Shown here piece by piece: positions 1-10,079 of a stretch of 64,000 nt of DNA. Origin of the DNA: Tricholoma matsutake. Taxonomy: Eukaryota; Basidiomycota; Agaricomycetes; Agaricales; Tricholomataceae. Each line of letters begins with the position of its first letter. The stretch's first letter is position 1. The DNA is taken from contig AP026542.1 of NCBI GenBank assembly GCA_026075535.2, positions 11,904,001 to 11,968,000 of the forward strand, in the 5' to 3' direction. The notes below the pieces were generated by a model, which was not told the origin of the DNA, did not search any database, and saw only the letters and a program-made list of their open reading frames with translations. The position numbers and the translations under genes are program-made.

Positions 1-284
1 AGTAACTGCATTCCAACTCACTACATCGACCCTCCATCTCTTTTTTGCAGACTTGAGGACCATTCTATGGTGTAATTCTACCAACAGTAACTTGGTATGT
101 ATGTCTATAGAACAATTAGTGAGTTCTATGAGCTGGCATGGTGCAATAAAGAGATTAGGTGAGTATGTTAAGTTCCTACCCTGTAGGGTGAAGTATTGAC
201 TATATGGATCTCTTGTAGGCAATAAACGAGGGGCACAGGACTACTCTAGATATGTAGGAGGAGGTTTTGACAGCAGGTGAGGTG
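1..284 (+). other. Unidentified intron-rich gene remnant, 5' part
   Basis: The stretch contains several close GT-AG pairs: an acceptor tttttgcag near 50, a donor gtgagta near 159 with acceptor tcttgtag near 219, and a donor gtgagg near 278. The short exons can be read in the plus direction as peptides such as SSMSWHGAIKRLG and KRGAQDYSRYVGGGF. I do not recognise the protein. The copia element at 290 interrupts it, and similar tiny exons resume at 5696. It could be a host gene or an older transposon gene. Exon calls are uncertain because no homology supports them. Confidence 0.3.
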
Positions 285-289
285 TGTGA

Positions 290-618
290 TGTAGAAAGTC
301 AATCCTAGTGTAAACAAGATCAAACTCAGTCTCTGTATAAGTGCCTTTATTCGTGTATACTGTACCTAGTGTAAACAAGATCAAACTATTGATACAGTAA
401 GTAAAGACTCGCATCTAAGTATGACGGTACTCACCTCAGTCTCTGTATAAGTGACTGAGGTGGTTGGGTAACTGTATACTGTATATATAAGTGTCATGGA
501 ATAAAGAAAGGACAAGGTATAAAGGAATCAGCAGCATGCATACAAACACACACCTCAAAGGGATGTGCCAAATATAGCACATGCATCAAAGCGTGCACTC
601 ACGGTGTGATTCTCAACA
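290..618 (-). repeat. 3' LTR of copia element 1
   Basis: This direct repeat matches 5362-5690 over the full 329 bp at about 95 percent identity. It contains an internal duplicated motif (cctagtgtaaacaagatcaa occurs twice, and ctcagtctctgtataagtg occurs twice). The flanking pentamer tgtga at 285-289 matches 5691-5695. Confidence 0.95.
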
Positions 619-659
619 CTCCTCCTCACTGTGAATACTCCTCCTCGCATGGAATCATG

Positions 660-1355
660 TTAGTGAAGACTGAGAAAGCTCCTGAGGTAAGTGAATTGTT
701 CGACATCCAGTGCCTTTGTGAACATGTCCACAATGTTTTCGCGGGTGTTAACATAGGTGAGTTGTAAGTCATTTGATTGTACGCGCTCATGGAGGAAATG
801 GTATTTTATATCAACATGTTTGATGCGGGAGTGGAGAAGGGGGTCTTTGGATAGGGATTTAGTCACAGAGTTGTCACAATAAATAATTGTTGGGGAATAT
901 TGTTGGTAGTTGATGGAATGGAGTAGGGTACACAGCCAGATGCATTCTTTAGCCGTTTCAAATGCTGCAGCATATTTGGCTTCACAAGATGAAGTTGCCA
1001 CAACTTTCTGCTTCCGTGCTGTCCAAGAAATGGCTCCGGAGTCGAGCGAGCATACATAACCACCAACACTACAATGTGTGTCAAGACAATTCACCCAATT
1101 GGAGTCGCTAAAGGCCTGGAGAACAATGGGATTATCTCCACCAAGGTAGAGTTTGAAATCCTTAGTGCCTTTTAGGTAACGCACCAATCTAATTGCCACT
1201 GCCCAGTGTTCAAAGGAATAACAATCAAGATATTGTGATAGTTGTTGAACCGCATATGAAATGTTGGGGCATGTAGATATGGCCAAATAGAGTAGGCAAC
1301 CTACTAGTGAATGGTATGGAAGTTTACTGAGTTGGAGTTGGTCCTCAGTGGACAT
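660..1355 (-). pseudogene. Copia 1 RNase H domain (end of pol)
   Basis: This 231-codon open segment holds the end of RT and a full copia RNase H. Recognisable pieces are YLAISTCPNISYAVQQLSQY at the RT end, SDSNWVNCLDTHCSVGGYV (the usual DADWAGD motif, here altered to DSNWVNC), ATSSCEAKYAA and WLCTLLHS (S-EAEY motif, with the second E changed to K), and IYCDNSVTKSL plus HVDIKYHFLHERV. RNase H would remove the RNA strand during reverse transcription in cytoplasmic virus-like particles. The altered acidic residues argue against activity. The segment stops 42 bp from the 3' LTR. A stop and frame change separate it from the RT piece upstream. Confidence 0.85.
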
Positions 1356-1370
1356 AGCTTGTCGATTTGT

Positions 1371-2389
1371 TCAGTGTAATTTGGAACCGGGTTCAAGGGG
1401 TGCTGATACTGGGTGGGCATCTTTCTGTCCAAACTGGTCAATGATTTTTTCAATCAAGGCGGTCTGTGAGAGCACAATGGTTCGAGTAGCCCTGTCCCAG
1501 GTGACAGTGATTCCGATGATAAAGCGTGCAGTGCCCAGTTCCAAAATAGTCCATACTTTCTCCATTTGGGTCTTGAAATGCTCATTTTCATCGTGTTGGC
1601 AATCGACAGGTAATCATCAACATGGACAGGTGCAATAATAATTCTTGAGTCAGATTTGCGGTAATAAATGCAGGACTTGCAAGATAGGCAAGTGAAACCC
1701 CATTCAATCATCTGAGCATTGAGCATTTGGTTCCATATATGCCCGCTCTCCTTCATACCATACAATCCACATTGTAATTGCCACACCCAATCTTCCTTCC
1801 CAGACTCCTCAAAACCCACCAGTTGTTGCATGTATTGCACTTTGTTGTCTGGTAGTAGTCCATAGAGGAATGCAGTTTTAACGTCGATTTGTTGCGCATC
1901 CCAACTGAGAGAGGCTGCCAGGTGTAAAAGTATTTGCCATGATTCCATGCGTGCTGTCGGTGAGGTGGTCTTGGTGTAGTCCTTTCCATAGATCTGTTCA
2001 AAACCCTTGAAAACAAGACGTACTTTCCACCTAACAGCTTTCCCAGTCTGGTCCCGCTTGATGTGGAAAACTGGTTTCTCTTTTCAGATTTGCTTCCCTT
2101 GCGGTACGTCATCCCGGGGGATGAGTTTGTAAACACCCATGTCTTTCAGTGATTTCAACTCTTCTAAATAACCCTCTCTCCATCTCTCAGCATCAACAGA
2201 ACTTCTAGCCTCCTCCCACATTTTAGGATTGTCCTCAAATTCCAGTGATTTGGGATCAAAATCTACCATCTCTGAGATCAAGGCGTGGAATTGATGTGCC
2301 TGATCACCAAGGTCAAGGTTGTTGAATAGTTCTGTGATGATGTCACGATCATGATCAATCATCAGATCTGGTGTGTGGTCAGGGTCCAT
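1371..2389 (-). pseudogene. Copia 1 reverse transcriptase, frameshifted
   Basis: The copia RT is spread over four overlapping frames. In order on the minus strand are DMGVYKLIPRDDVPQGKQI (entry to the RT fold), FHIKRDQTGK-like sequence, QIDVKTAFLYGLL (RT motif A region), LYGMKESGHIWNQ, and the catalytic box VHVDDYLSIAN, which stands for the usual YVDD. The N-terminal 2084-2389 piece carries the acidic linker typical between integrase and RT. Several frame changes between 1753 and 2136 show this is a dead copy. The family assignment to Ty1/copia is firm because of the motif order and the D-V-K-T-A-F-L box. Confidence 0.85.
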
Positions 2390-2422
2390 GCATGCAGCTA
2401 CAGTGGCTGCCCACCGTTCCCA

Positions 2423-3910
2423 TCATGCTTCCTTGATCTGGGCGGCGCTCTCCCTTGATTCTTGAACAGCTGCTGCGGTTCTTGTGATGTCTGGTCCTCC
2501 ACTTGAATGTTTCTCGGTGGGGATGGGTATGCATGATGAGCGGCATGGTGGTTCGGGAGCAGGTGGGTTGACCATGACATGGTTATTTTGGTTGGGTGGA
2601 AGTTGTTCGGTTAAGGGTACGTTGACATCGTCATCATTTGGTGACAAGGGCCTGAGGGTCTGTTCGTCCCCTGCAGTGTGGTCGACTGTTTCATCATTCC
2701 TGGAGTTGGTGGGTGCGAGGGGTATATGGCCATCGTGACTTTCAAGGAACCTCACATGGTAAGAACTGTGAATTTTCTGCGTAGCACAGTTATAACATCG
2801 ATAAGATTTGGACTTTGGATCATACCCAATTAATACACATTCAATTGAATGTTCGAATATTTTTGGATTATCCTTCTTGGGAATGAGTACGAAAGCACAA
2901 CACCTGATTTCATGGAGGTATGAGTAGTCAGGTTTTCTCTCGAACCATAGTTCCCAAGGGGTACAACCCTTGAGGGAACGGGTAGTGGTTTTGGCATGTA
3001 GGTGGGAAGCTGTGAGGTAAAATTCGTCCCAGAGGTAAGGTGGTAAACATGCATAAATTCGCATTGTGCATGCTTTTGCCATAAGCGTTCAATGCATGCA
3101 TTCAACATGGCCAATATGCGCTGAAGTGTGGGGGGCGGTGAATCAATGATCAGTCCCCCAGGTCTTCAACCAAGCTTCCATTTCATGTGATTTTAATTCG
3201 CCATTATCAGTGATATATGTCCCAACCTTGAGTCCAGTCTCAGCTTCTCGGGCAAGTTCCCAGGCCTTTAGTTCTGAAAATGAATTGTCTTTGTTACGAA
3301 GCGGTATTGACCAAGGAAATGAGGTATAGTTGTCAACAATATCCATAACGTATGAATTCCCAGTACATGATTGTATGGCATGTGGCCCTAATAGATCCAC
3401 CCAAACTTTCTCCAGCTTCCTTGTCACTCTATGCCCAGGCCCCTCTTTACGCTTCTTCAGTACTGGCATTTTCGTCTGTTTACCCAGAACACATGATTCA
3501 CATTTGGGCAGTTTGAGAGTGGAGATGACAGGCGCACCTGTGAGTGTCCCCTTCTTTGCCATATCCCAGAGTGATTGGTAATTTGCATGGCCGAGGCGAC
3601 AGTGCCATGTCTCTAAGGTGGGAGACTTGTGTACAGTGAATGCATGATCAGCAGTGGCAGAGTGAATATTAAAGGAGTAAAGTTTCTTGGAAAGGCGGGA
3701 TCCACGTGTGATAAGCATGCCTGTGGACTTATCAGTGATCCAACATTCTGAGTTGTTGAAATGTATTATGGCGTTGGAGTCATCGGCCAGTATACCTACT
3801 GAGACGAGGCGGACTGCCAAATGTGGTATGTATAGCACATTACATAAAATGATTGATGCACCTCGGGCTATCCGAAGTTTGACATCACCGACGCCAACAG
3901 CAGCAATCAA
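2423..3910 (-). pseudogene. Copia 1 integrase, frameshifted
   Basis: Read from 3910 downward, the piece starts with the GAG-pre-integrase zinc site (WHCRLGHANYQSLWDMAKKG followed by PKCESCVLGKQ, an HHCC pattern). It then gives the catalytic core with the first Asp in VWVDLLGP, the second in YITDNGELKS and the Glu in IGHVECMH. A stop and frame change lie at about 3083-3142 between the second and third catalytic residues. The C-terminal part (2423-3082) keeps MRIYACLPPYLWDEFYLTA and the GYDPKSKSYRCYN box typical of copia. The damaged Arg codons in this stretch (TGA and TGC where relatives have CGA or CGC) fit C-to-T decay. Confidence 0.85.
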
Positions 3911-3970
3911 AGTCCCTCCAACACCTCTGACAGATTGGGGTGGAGTTGTACAAAGGGTGAGGAAATCACT

Positions 3971-4378
3971 TCAATCAGGTGAAATATGCATGGTTGCACC
4001 TGAGTCAACAATGAATGGGTAGTCATCTAAGGATAGTTGGGTGCAGTGGGTTTGGTTAAGTGGTTTGGCAGTGAACACATTGTCAGCGGGTGTGGAAGTG
4101 TGTTGACTCCAATCTATGGTAGTAGTTGCCTCCTCCTCAATGACAACCCAACCATCATATTCCACTTCATCAATAGTGGCAGTGGGAATGGGATCACTGG
4201 CAAGGCCAGCGAATTCTGAGCGAGGTGGGGTGGGTACATCGGCTCCGGAATCAACCATGACCGTAAATGCGTGCCCATTGATGTCCTTTACCATGATTGG
4301 AATCTTCAATCCCAGTGTCTTTTTCTCGAGTGCTAACTTACGAGCTGCCTTAGATTCCTCAATAATCTTCCCAGCCAT
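3971..4378 (-). pseudogene. Copia 1 protease region
   Basis: The 135-residue open segment ends with YPFIVDSGATMHISPD, the aspartic protease active site of copia elements (D-S-G-A). A second MVDSGADVPTPP sequence lies about 70 residues before it. This looks like a duplicated or partial protease box and is unusual. The segment begins just after the gag zinc knuckle and would be cleaved from the Gag-Pol polyprotein. A stop separates it from the integrase part at 3910. Confidence 0.75.
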
Positions 4379-5206
4379 ACCTCCTCCAGGCTTAATACAA
4401 TACTCTGTTGTATGTCCAGTTCTTTTACAAACTGGGTTCCCACAAGTAGGTACATTGGATGATTTGGAAGGTTTTGCATGAGCAGTGAGAGTGACGGGAG
4501 AATGGGAGTCATTGCGCTGATCATTCTCGAGTAAGGACTGTTCATTCTCCAGGAGTAAACAAATGTCCTTGGACCCATATGAGGAAGTGGTGGTCGAAGC
4601 AGCAATATCGTGGGATATGATTCAATGTGCATGAGGAAAGTTGTTGCTAAGGGAATTAAGGAGTGCAATACAACATAGGAGATCGGCTTTGATGTCTCCC
4701 ATGGCAAAAGCTCATTCTATAAGATTGCAAATCTTCTCTGCTGTTTCAGGCAGCGGAACGTCCTTCGTGCACTGAATAGAAAGCGCCTGCTGGAGTAACT
4801 GAACCTGACGAACAGGTCCTTCTTTCTGATGATGGTCCTTGAGTATTGTCCAATTGACATCAGGACCCTTCTTGATGTTGATAAAAGGGCACTTGGAAGG
4901 AGAGATGCTGGAGGCTAAAAAAGCATATGCAAGGCGCGAATTAGCCTTCCAGTTGGTGAGAGCCCATGGTTCCATAGATGTAGGTTCAGTAATGTCACCA
5001 GTAACATACTCATAAAGACTGTTCAAGGATAGGGCGATAGTGATTTCCTCGCACCACTCTTTGTAGTTGGATTTGAGCTTGTTGAGTTTCTCCCTGGAGT
5101 ATTGAACAGATAATTTGATGAGGGAAATGGATGGTGGGCTGGTTTTAACAGTCATAGTGGAAATGGTCAAGAAGAGGATAAAAGGGTAGTGGCAAACAGA
5201 AAGCAT
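4333..5206 (-). pseudogene. Copia 1 gag with zinc knuckle
   Basis: The first ORF on the minus strand starts at 5206, about 155 bp inside the 5' LTR. It contains KLNKLKSNYKEWCEEITIAL, the start of the copia Gag (UBN2-like) fold, then MEPWALTNWKANSRLAYAFL and LLQQALSIQC. After a frame change, a zinc knuckle is encoded around 4385-4450, reading CGNPVCKRTGHTTEYC (C-x4-C-x4-H-x4-C). Gag would form the particle shell and bind the element RNA. The knuckle spacing differs from the canonical C-x2-C-x4-H-x4-C. The frame change near 4707 makes this a pseudogene. Confidence 0.75.
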
Positions 5207-5361
5207 TTGAAAGACAAAGGGGAGGGAATAAACCCGGTTCCGTTAATTTGTGGTCTGAGATCTAGTGATCAGGCAGACTGATCAAAAATGATGTATGCAA
5301 GCATCGAGTGGCTAGGAGAATTTCTACCGTCATCTAAGTGCGACGGGAGTGGCCCATAACC

Positions 5362-5690
5362 TGTAGAAAGTCAATCCTAGTGTAAACAAGATCAAACTCA
5401 GTCTCTGTATAAGTGACTTTATTTGTGTATACTGTACCTAGTGTAAACAAGATCAAACTATTGGTACAGTAAGTAAAGACTTGTATCTAAGTATGATGGT
5501 ACTCACCTCAGTCTCTGTATAAGTGACTGAGGTGGTTGGGTAACTGTATACTGTATATATAAGTGTCATGGAATAAAGAAAGGATGAGGTATAAAGGAAT
5601 CAGCGGCATGCATACAAACACGTGCCTCAAAGGGATGTGCCAAATATAGCACACACATCAAAGCATGCACTCACGGTGTGATTCTCAACA
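5362..5690 (-). repeat. 5' LTR of copia element 1
   Basis: This is the direct-repeat partner of 290-618. In minus orientation it would carry the promoter and precede gag. A stretch with tatatata lies near 5553-5561. The sequence just inside it reads ggttatgggccactcc on the minus strand, which is where the primer-binding site should be; I could not match it to a known tRNA end. Confidence 0.93.
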
Positions 5691-5695
5691 TGTGA

Positions 5696-6100
5696 TGCAA
5701 GGTGAGCAAAAGTCTCCTCTCCTGATGGTGAACCCATGTCCTGGTGAGTCATGACCTTATCCCCCTGCCTTAACCTTTACTAACCCTCATTCTATTTTAC
5801 TATTAGGCCTAGTAATCGAAGAAAGCAAACACTTTGGTGCCATGGATCTCACAAGGTAAGCATACCTTCTCCTGGATGCATGTACTGTTTTACGTCTCTA
5901 CCAATAACTGCAGGGCCTCTAAGGGGTCTATCAGGTCATTTATTAGGACTGTTATACCATATTCCAATGCACATTTTGTCAGGGGAAGTCCTAGGATTGC
6001 AGGTAAGTAACAACCTCTCTCCCCTCTCCATACAGGTGCATTGACAATGAGCCCCTTGTTACAATCACTCCCTACATCACTCCCTACCTCTACATACATC
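5696..6100 (+). other. Unidentified intron-rich gene remnant, 3' part
   Basis: Short exons with clean splice signals continue on the far side of the copia element: acceptor ttttactattag near 5808, exon LVIEESKHFGAMDLTR, donor gtaagcat near 5855, acceptor taactgcag near 5914, exon GPLRGLSGHLLGLLYHIPMH, donor gtaagtaac near 6003, acceptor ccatacag near 6036. Together with 1-284 it appears to be one intron-rich gene into which copia 1 inserted. I do not recognise the product, and no reading frame longer than about 30 codons is present. Confidence 0.35.
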
Positions 6101-6944
6101 CCTCCACCCCTCTACATATACTTCTTTGGTTCTAGAGGGTGTGCAAGCCCAGTAGATGGTACACTCCTCTCACTCCTCCATACTTCCCTTCTTCCCCACC
6201 CCTGTACAGCCTTGCCTAGTCATGTATTGAGCTAAATAAATCATTTTAGAGTTCTGTATATGTAGTAGAACCCCTCAATAGCAAGAAGAGACCCCTGCTT
6301 ATCCCTTGTTCAAGGGAGAATGTTGATTGCATGCTTAGACATAGGTGAAAATGTGAAAATAGATGTTGATAATCACTATATATACATACAGAAGTACTAT
6401 ATACCAAAAAAAGCAAGGGAAAGTGGTCAGGAATGAATGGTAAGACATGCTCATCATTGGGGATGATGAGCACGATGGTAGCTGAAGCTGTGATGCGTGT
6501 TGATCAAGCATGGGAGACATGATCGGACAGTGATCAGGGTGGGAACAGTGGCTGGAAGTTGTCCCGCACATCCCCAGAGCTATGCTTATGTGAGCATAGT
6601 GTGTATGCTGGCCTTGGTGAAGATTAAATGGTGCTTGGGGAGGGAAATAATGCCGGTGTTGGGATTTTATGGAAACGAGCCTTATAATAGTGGGTGAGTC
6701 ACCGGATCACCCACTATTATAAGACTGGGTTTGTGGGAAGATCAGGTGGGAAATTCCCACGAGTCCCACAACAGTGTCAACACAACTTATTATAGTCAAA
6801 TGAGCAATGTAGAAGGTGAAAACAACGCCGGCCAATACTCCAACACTCCCAAAACAGAAGTACCACTTTTACTGTCACACTTTTTTTGCAGGTGTTGCCA
6901 GACCCCACGATCATGTCCTTCAAGCAATGAGGACAGGCTTTGAC
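6101..6944. other. No gene recognised; contains a perfect hairpin
   Basis: All open frames here are short and mutually overlapping, and I see no family motif. The main structure is a perfect 17-bp inverted repeat at 6681-6723, listed separately. The right end leads into the FunK1 exons. Confidence 0.5.
6681..6723. repeat. Perfect 17-bp stem hairpin
   Basis: cttataatagtgggtga at 6681-6697 is followed by a 9-base loop and by its exact reverse complement at 6707-6723. It could be the core of a very small foldback element or the scar of one. No flanking duplication was found. Confidence 0.8.
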
Positions 6945-7167
6945 ATCTTTGCAATGCATTGATACACCCCGTACACCTCCTCAGCACTTTACTCTGCTTT
7001 ATGAGACACAATTAGTAACAAAGTCTCTGGTGCCATGCCCTACATGTCAATGCACTACAAAAGAGACACGAGGATGAACAACCTTGGGTTGGAGATGAAG
7101 GGTAAATTTGTGGGGCCCATTTGCCCTTTGGAAATTTTGCAGGTCTTCCTGCCTTTCAAAGCAGAGG
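6945..7167 (+). pseudogene. FunK1 fungal protein kinase, N-terminal part
   Basis: The segment encodes a DTPRTPPQ stretch, common at FunK1 starts, and after a frame change MKGKFVGPICPLEILQVFLPFKAE. The last part resembles the FunK1 N-terminal motif (FVGP-x-P-x-x-FL-x-x-FLP). The frame runs straight into the large element at 7168. Joining base 7167 to 22070 continues it as FLPFKAEELQQPPRRM without a frameshift, which shows both pieces were one exon. The gene is therefore interrupted by insertion. The exact start codon is not clear because of the frame change upstream. Confidence 0.65.
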
Positions 7168-7653
7168 CACATAGGTAAGCTACATTGTATCAAATGATAC
7201 AGGCTCAATGGATGCTGTCAAACTCACTATATAAAGTCACTATACTATATTAACCAATGACTACATTGTACACTGATTATTATACCTTACAATAGACATG
7301 CATTAGGAATGTAATACAGACATTAGTAATGTTTGAAATGCAATGGGCACAGACGTGGCCACGGACATGGGGATGGCCACGGCATCGCCATCGGGCATGG
7401 ACACAATATTAACCTATGAATACTATTGACTTTTGATGGATGCTGTCAAACTCACTATATATTTGTACATACTCTATTAATTAACCAATGACTACATTAC
7501 TACTTTACTTGCTGTACCGTACAGACATTAGTAATGTTTGAAATGCAATTGGAGGGAAGGGGACCGGGACTGGGGGCAGGGACCAGGACCAGGACCAGGA
7601 AGCGGCACTGACATCGGAGCTTGACAGGACCACAAAAACAATGATATTTACTA
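7168..7653. repeat. Left terminal inverted repeat of the 14.9 kb element
   Basis: The repeat begins cacataggtaagctacattg and matches the reverse complement of 21497-22062. It contains its own internal duplication: acattagtaatgtttgaaat occurs at about 7320 and 7526, and gatgctgtcaaactcactat occurs at about 7212 and 7440. A G-rich tract at 7552-7605 (runs such as gggactgggggcaggg) could form G-quadruplexes. Confidence 0.88.
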
Positions 7654-7697
7654 TGTACAATGTACTACTACCCACAACACTATATATACATGATGCA

Positions 7698-9210
7698 TCA
7701 TTCAATGTCAGTGTCCATCATCATCTCATCAGGGCTAGACAACCAAGTCTCATTGACATAACTGAAGTCTGCAGGAGTGTAGATCAGCAAAGTGAAGTCC
7801 ACAGGAGGGTAGGTCGGCAAAGTGATACGAGAAGGAGTGGGGTTCTCTATCTGTGATGTGGTAATGGAATCTTCAGAATCGGCCTCAGCATTGGATTCAC
7901 CATTAGATCCAGTCTCTAAGGATGACAGAAAAGCATCTGCAGCATCAGATGCAGTGGGGAAAGCAGCCACATCTGTTGAAGTTGGATTGGCGGCTGGAGA
8001 CAAGGAGGTAGAATCGGAAAGATAAAAAGGTGCAGCATCAAAGCCAGTCAGGGAACCTGTAGGGGAAGACAATGACTGATCATTGTTGCCCTGCCATGCC
8101 ATGAGTGCCTGAAAGGCGGTGGGCTGATCAGCATCACTTGATCCATCGTCTTTGACTTGCCATGCCATGGCTGCCTGAAAGGCAGTGGGCTGATCTGCAC
8201 TTGACGCATCATCTTGGCCTTGCCAAACCATTGCAGTGGGCTGGCTGGCTTCTGCATCGGGCAAGGCATTGGGGACAGGAGTGGCATTGGGAATGGGAGT
8301 GGGAGTGGGAGTGGGAGGAGGAGCAGGGGCAGGAGTGGGGGTGGGAGGCAATGAATTGTCTGCTCCATCACCTGATACTGTGGGTGGTCGACCATAGGCA
8401 TTAAATGCAACTGTTGAGACCATTGGTGTGCTTGACCACACCTTTCTTCCCTTCGCACCATCAGGCAGAGACAACTGATACCCAGAATGCTGTTGTTTGC
8501 CCTTGCTCTTGGTCTTCTCATTAGCACCCAAAACATCACTTTCTGTGATGTCGACACCCCAGGTCCACTTGTAGGAGCTGGGGGGAAGGGACTTCAGGCA
8601 CTCAAGTTCTGCCTGTGCATTTGCTGCCACCAGTTCCGATTTTCTTCTTACTGCTGTTTGCCTTGAAGGTTGCCCAGCGTGTTGAGGGGGTTTTGATCCC
8701 ATTGCCAAAGCCTGTGGTTCAGCCTGGAGCTCCTTCAGCAGGGCAAGCTCATGAACTCAGTGTAATGCTGCTGCTTTCCTGACATTGGCATTCAACGCAG
8801 CATCTGCTGATGATTTGCAGCCATCTATAAAGTGTACTGCGCATTTCATGCAGCATATCATTCAAGAGACCCTGGAGGTTGATGCAGGATTGGCCATCGG
8901 CAGTGGGAGCAGCAACAGCCTGGGAAGCGGGAGCGGGTGAGTCAGACTCAATGAAGTACTGCTTATGGTGATCAAGGCACTGATCCAGGGTGTTGATGCC
9001 CATAATGCTGTCTGCTGCCAGTTCACTATGATGTCTCCACCAATCCAGGGCATATGAGGGCACTAGACTGCTTGTAAGTTCTGGGGGGACACCATCATCC
9101 AACACGGCCAAGAGGGATGGATGGAATCCGAGTGGTAGGTGGTCAAAGTTTACCTCAGCAAGACTGTCAGCCAAGGAACAAAGCAGGATCGGTGTTAGGG
9201 TGACACCCAC
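7698..9210 (-). CDS. Gene A: proline/threonine-rich protein of unknown function
   Basis: The likely start is at 9210, giving LADSLAEVNFDHLPLGFHPS and LDWWRHHSELAADSIMG. A frame change with one stop near 8755-8830 joins it to a 336-residue open part (7698-8708). That part holds KPPQHAGQPSRQTAVRRKSE, then a PTPTPAPAPPPTPTPTPIP run, then three copies of a module like PTAFQAAMAWQGKDDxSS, and an acidic Ser-rich tail ending MMMDTDIE. The module [12 protein letters not shown] followed by WQGQDDASS occurs almost identically in gene C, so the two genes share a repeated cassette. Low-complexity coding may hide introns. I do not recognise a domain; the position inside the TIR element suggests cargo. Confidence 0.5.
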
Positions 9211-10079
9211 TATCTGCTAGCTAAGACTGTGTGGGTTCTCTCTACAAGAAGGGGGTGGGATCCACGCTTGTGATGGGGGGAATTGATGGTTTTGATGTGA
9301 GGGGTTATTAATAGGTGAGTTTGTTGACAAAGGCCTTTCACACCAAAAACGTAGGTGGAATACCTAAGAGAACACAACTGGGTCCCCTAGGTGTATATTT
9401 AGGGTTTATATACTATGTTACACATATTGTACATTGTTGTTACTGACATGTGTGTACATGCACGTACATCTTGATGCATGCGAAATAAAATTCTCATGCT
9501 ATCAAAGTGTAGCATCATTTAGCGTCATTTGGCGTAATGTAGTGTAATTCGACATAATAAAATAAAAATGACATTTTATTAGGTAATGGGGTGGTTTCCT
9601 AACAATCGGCACCTCAAACACCAGGCCGATTGATGTGGCAAAGCTGATTTGAGACATGATGCATAGCTGCAATATTTTTGAGTGACAAATCTCTTACTTG
9701 ATTCATAAAAGGTCCTGCTTACAAGCTCACAATACAGAGCCTTTTGCATCCATTTTTGCTTTAAGACATTTGCCCCTTGCATGTGCAACAGGACTTGATG
9801 GAAACGGGACTCTGCATACCAAATGATCTGCTGTGTACACATTTGGAGTGGACCTTTCAGCCCTGATTGTAAAGAAAAAGGGTTGAAGACTGAGAGACAT
9901 TTATTTGACATGTTGATTGTGGTTAGAGATCAAGATGATTGAGTTTACATATCTAATAGAGGGTTGTAGAGGGGAGATGTAATCAACATTTGCTGATGTG
10001 CCACCGTTCACTGTGATAAATGAAATACTGCACAGTCCACTGCATTTCATATGTGACCAGCAGAAATTCCTCCTTCCAT
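9211..10079. other. No convincing gene
   Basis: The stretch between gene A and the KDZ transposase has an AT-rich part with repeated tagcatcattta/tagcgtcattt/ggcgtaatgt/agtgtaattc variants (9505-9550). One 110-codon open frame on the minus strand (9579-9911) has no recognised motif; it may be a decayed KDZ C-terminal extension, but I cannot show this. Confidence 0.4.

Larger units (their letters stand above)
290..5690 (-). mobile_element. Ty1/copia LTR retrotransposon (copia element 1), complete but decayed
   Basis: Two 329-bp direct repeats (290-618 and 5362-5690) bound the element. In minus orientation they begin TGTTGAGAATC and end TTTCTACA, a normal TG...CA structure. The same five bases, tgtga, lie at 285-289 and 5691-5695 and form the target-site duplication. 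Internal order read on the minus strand is gag, protease, integrase, reverse transcriptase, RNase H, which is the copia order (integrase before RT). A purine tract, gtgaggaggag, lies directly inside the left LTR (3' end) and serves as the polypurine tract. The polyprotein is broken into about ten pieces by stops and frameshifts, so the copy cannot be autonomous. The LTRs differ at about 15 of 329 positions, nearly all transitions. Confidence 0.95.

Noticed and set aside
7698..8708. Secreted mucin-like protein
   Set aside because: The Pro/Thr-rich protein has no signal peptide at any plausible start and its repeat is part of the element-wide hexamer.
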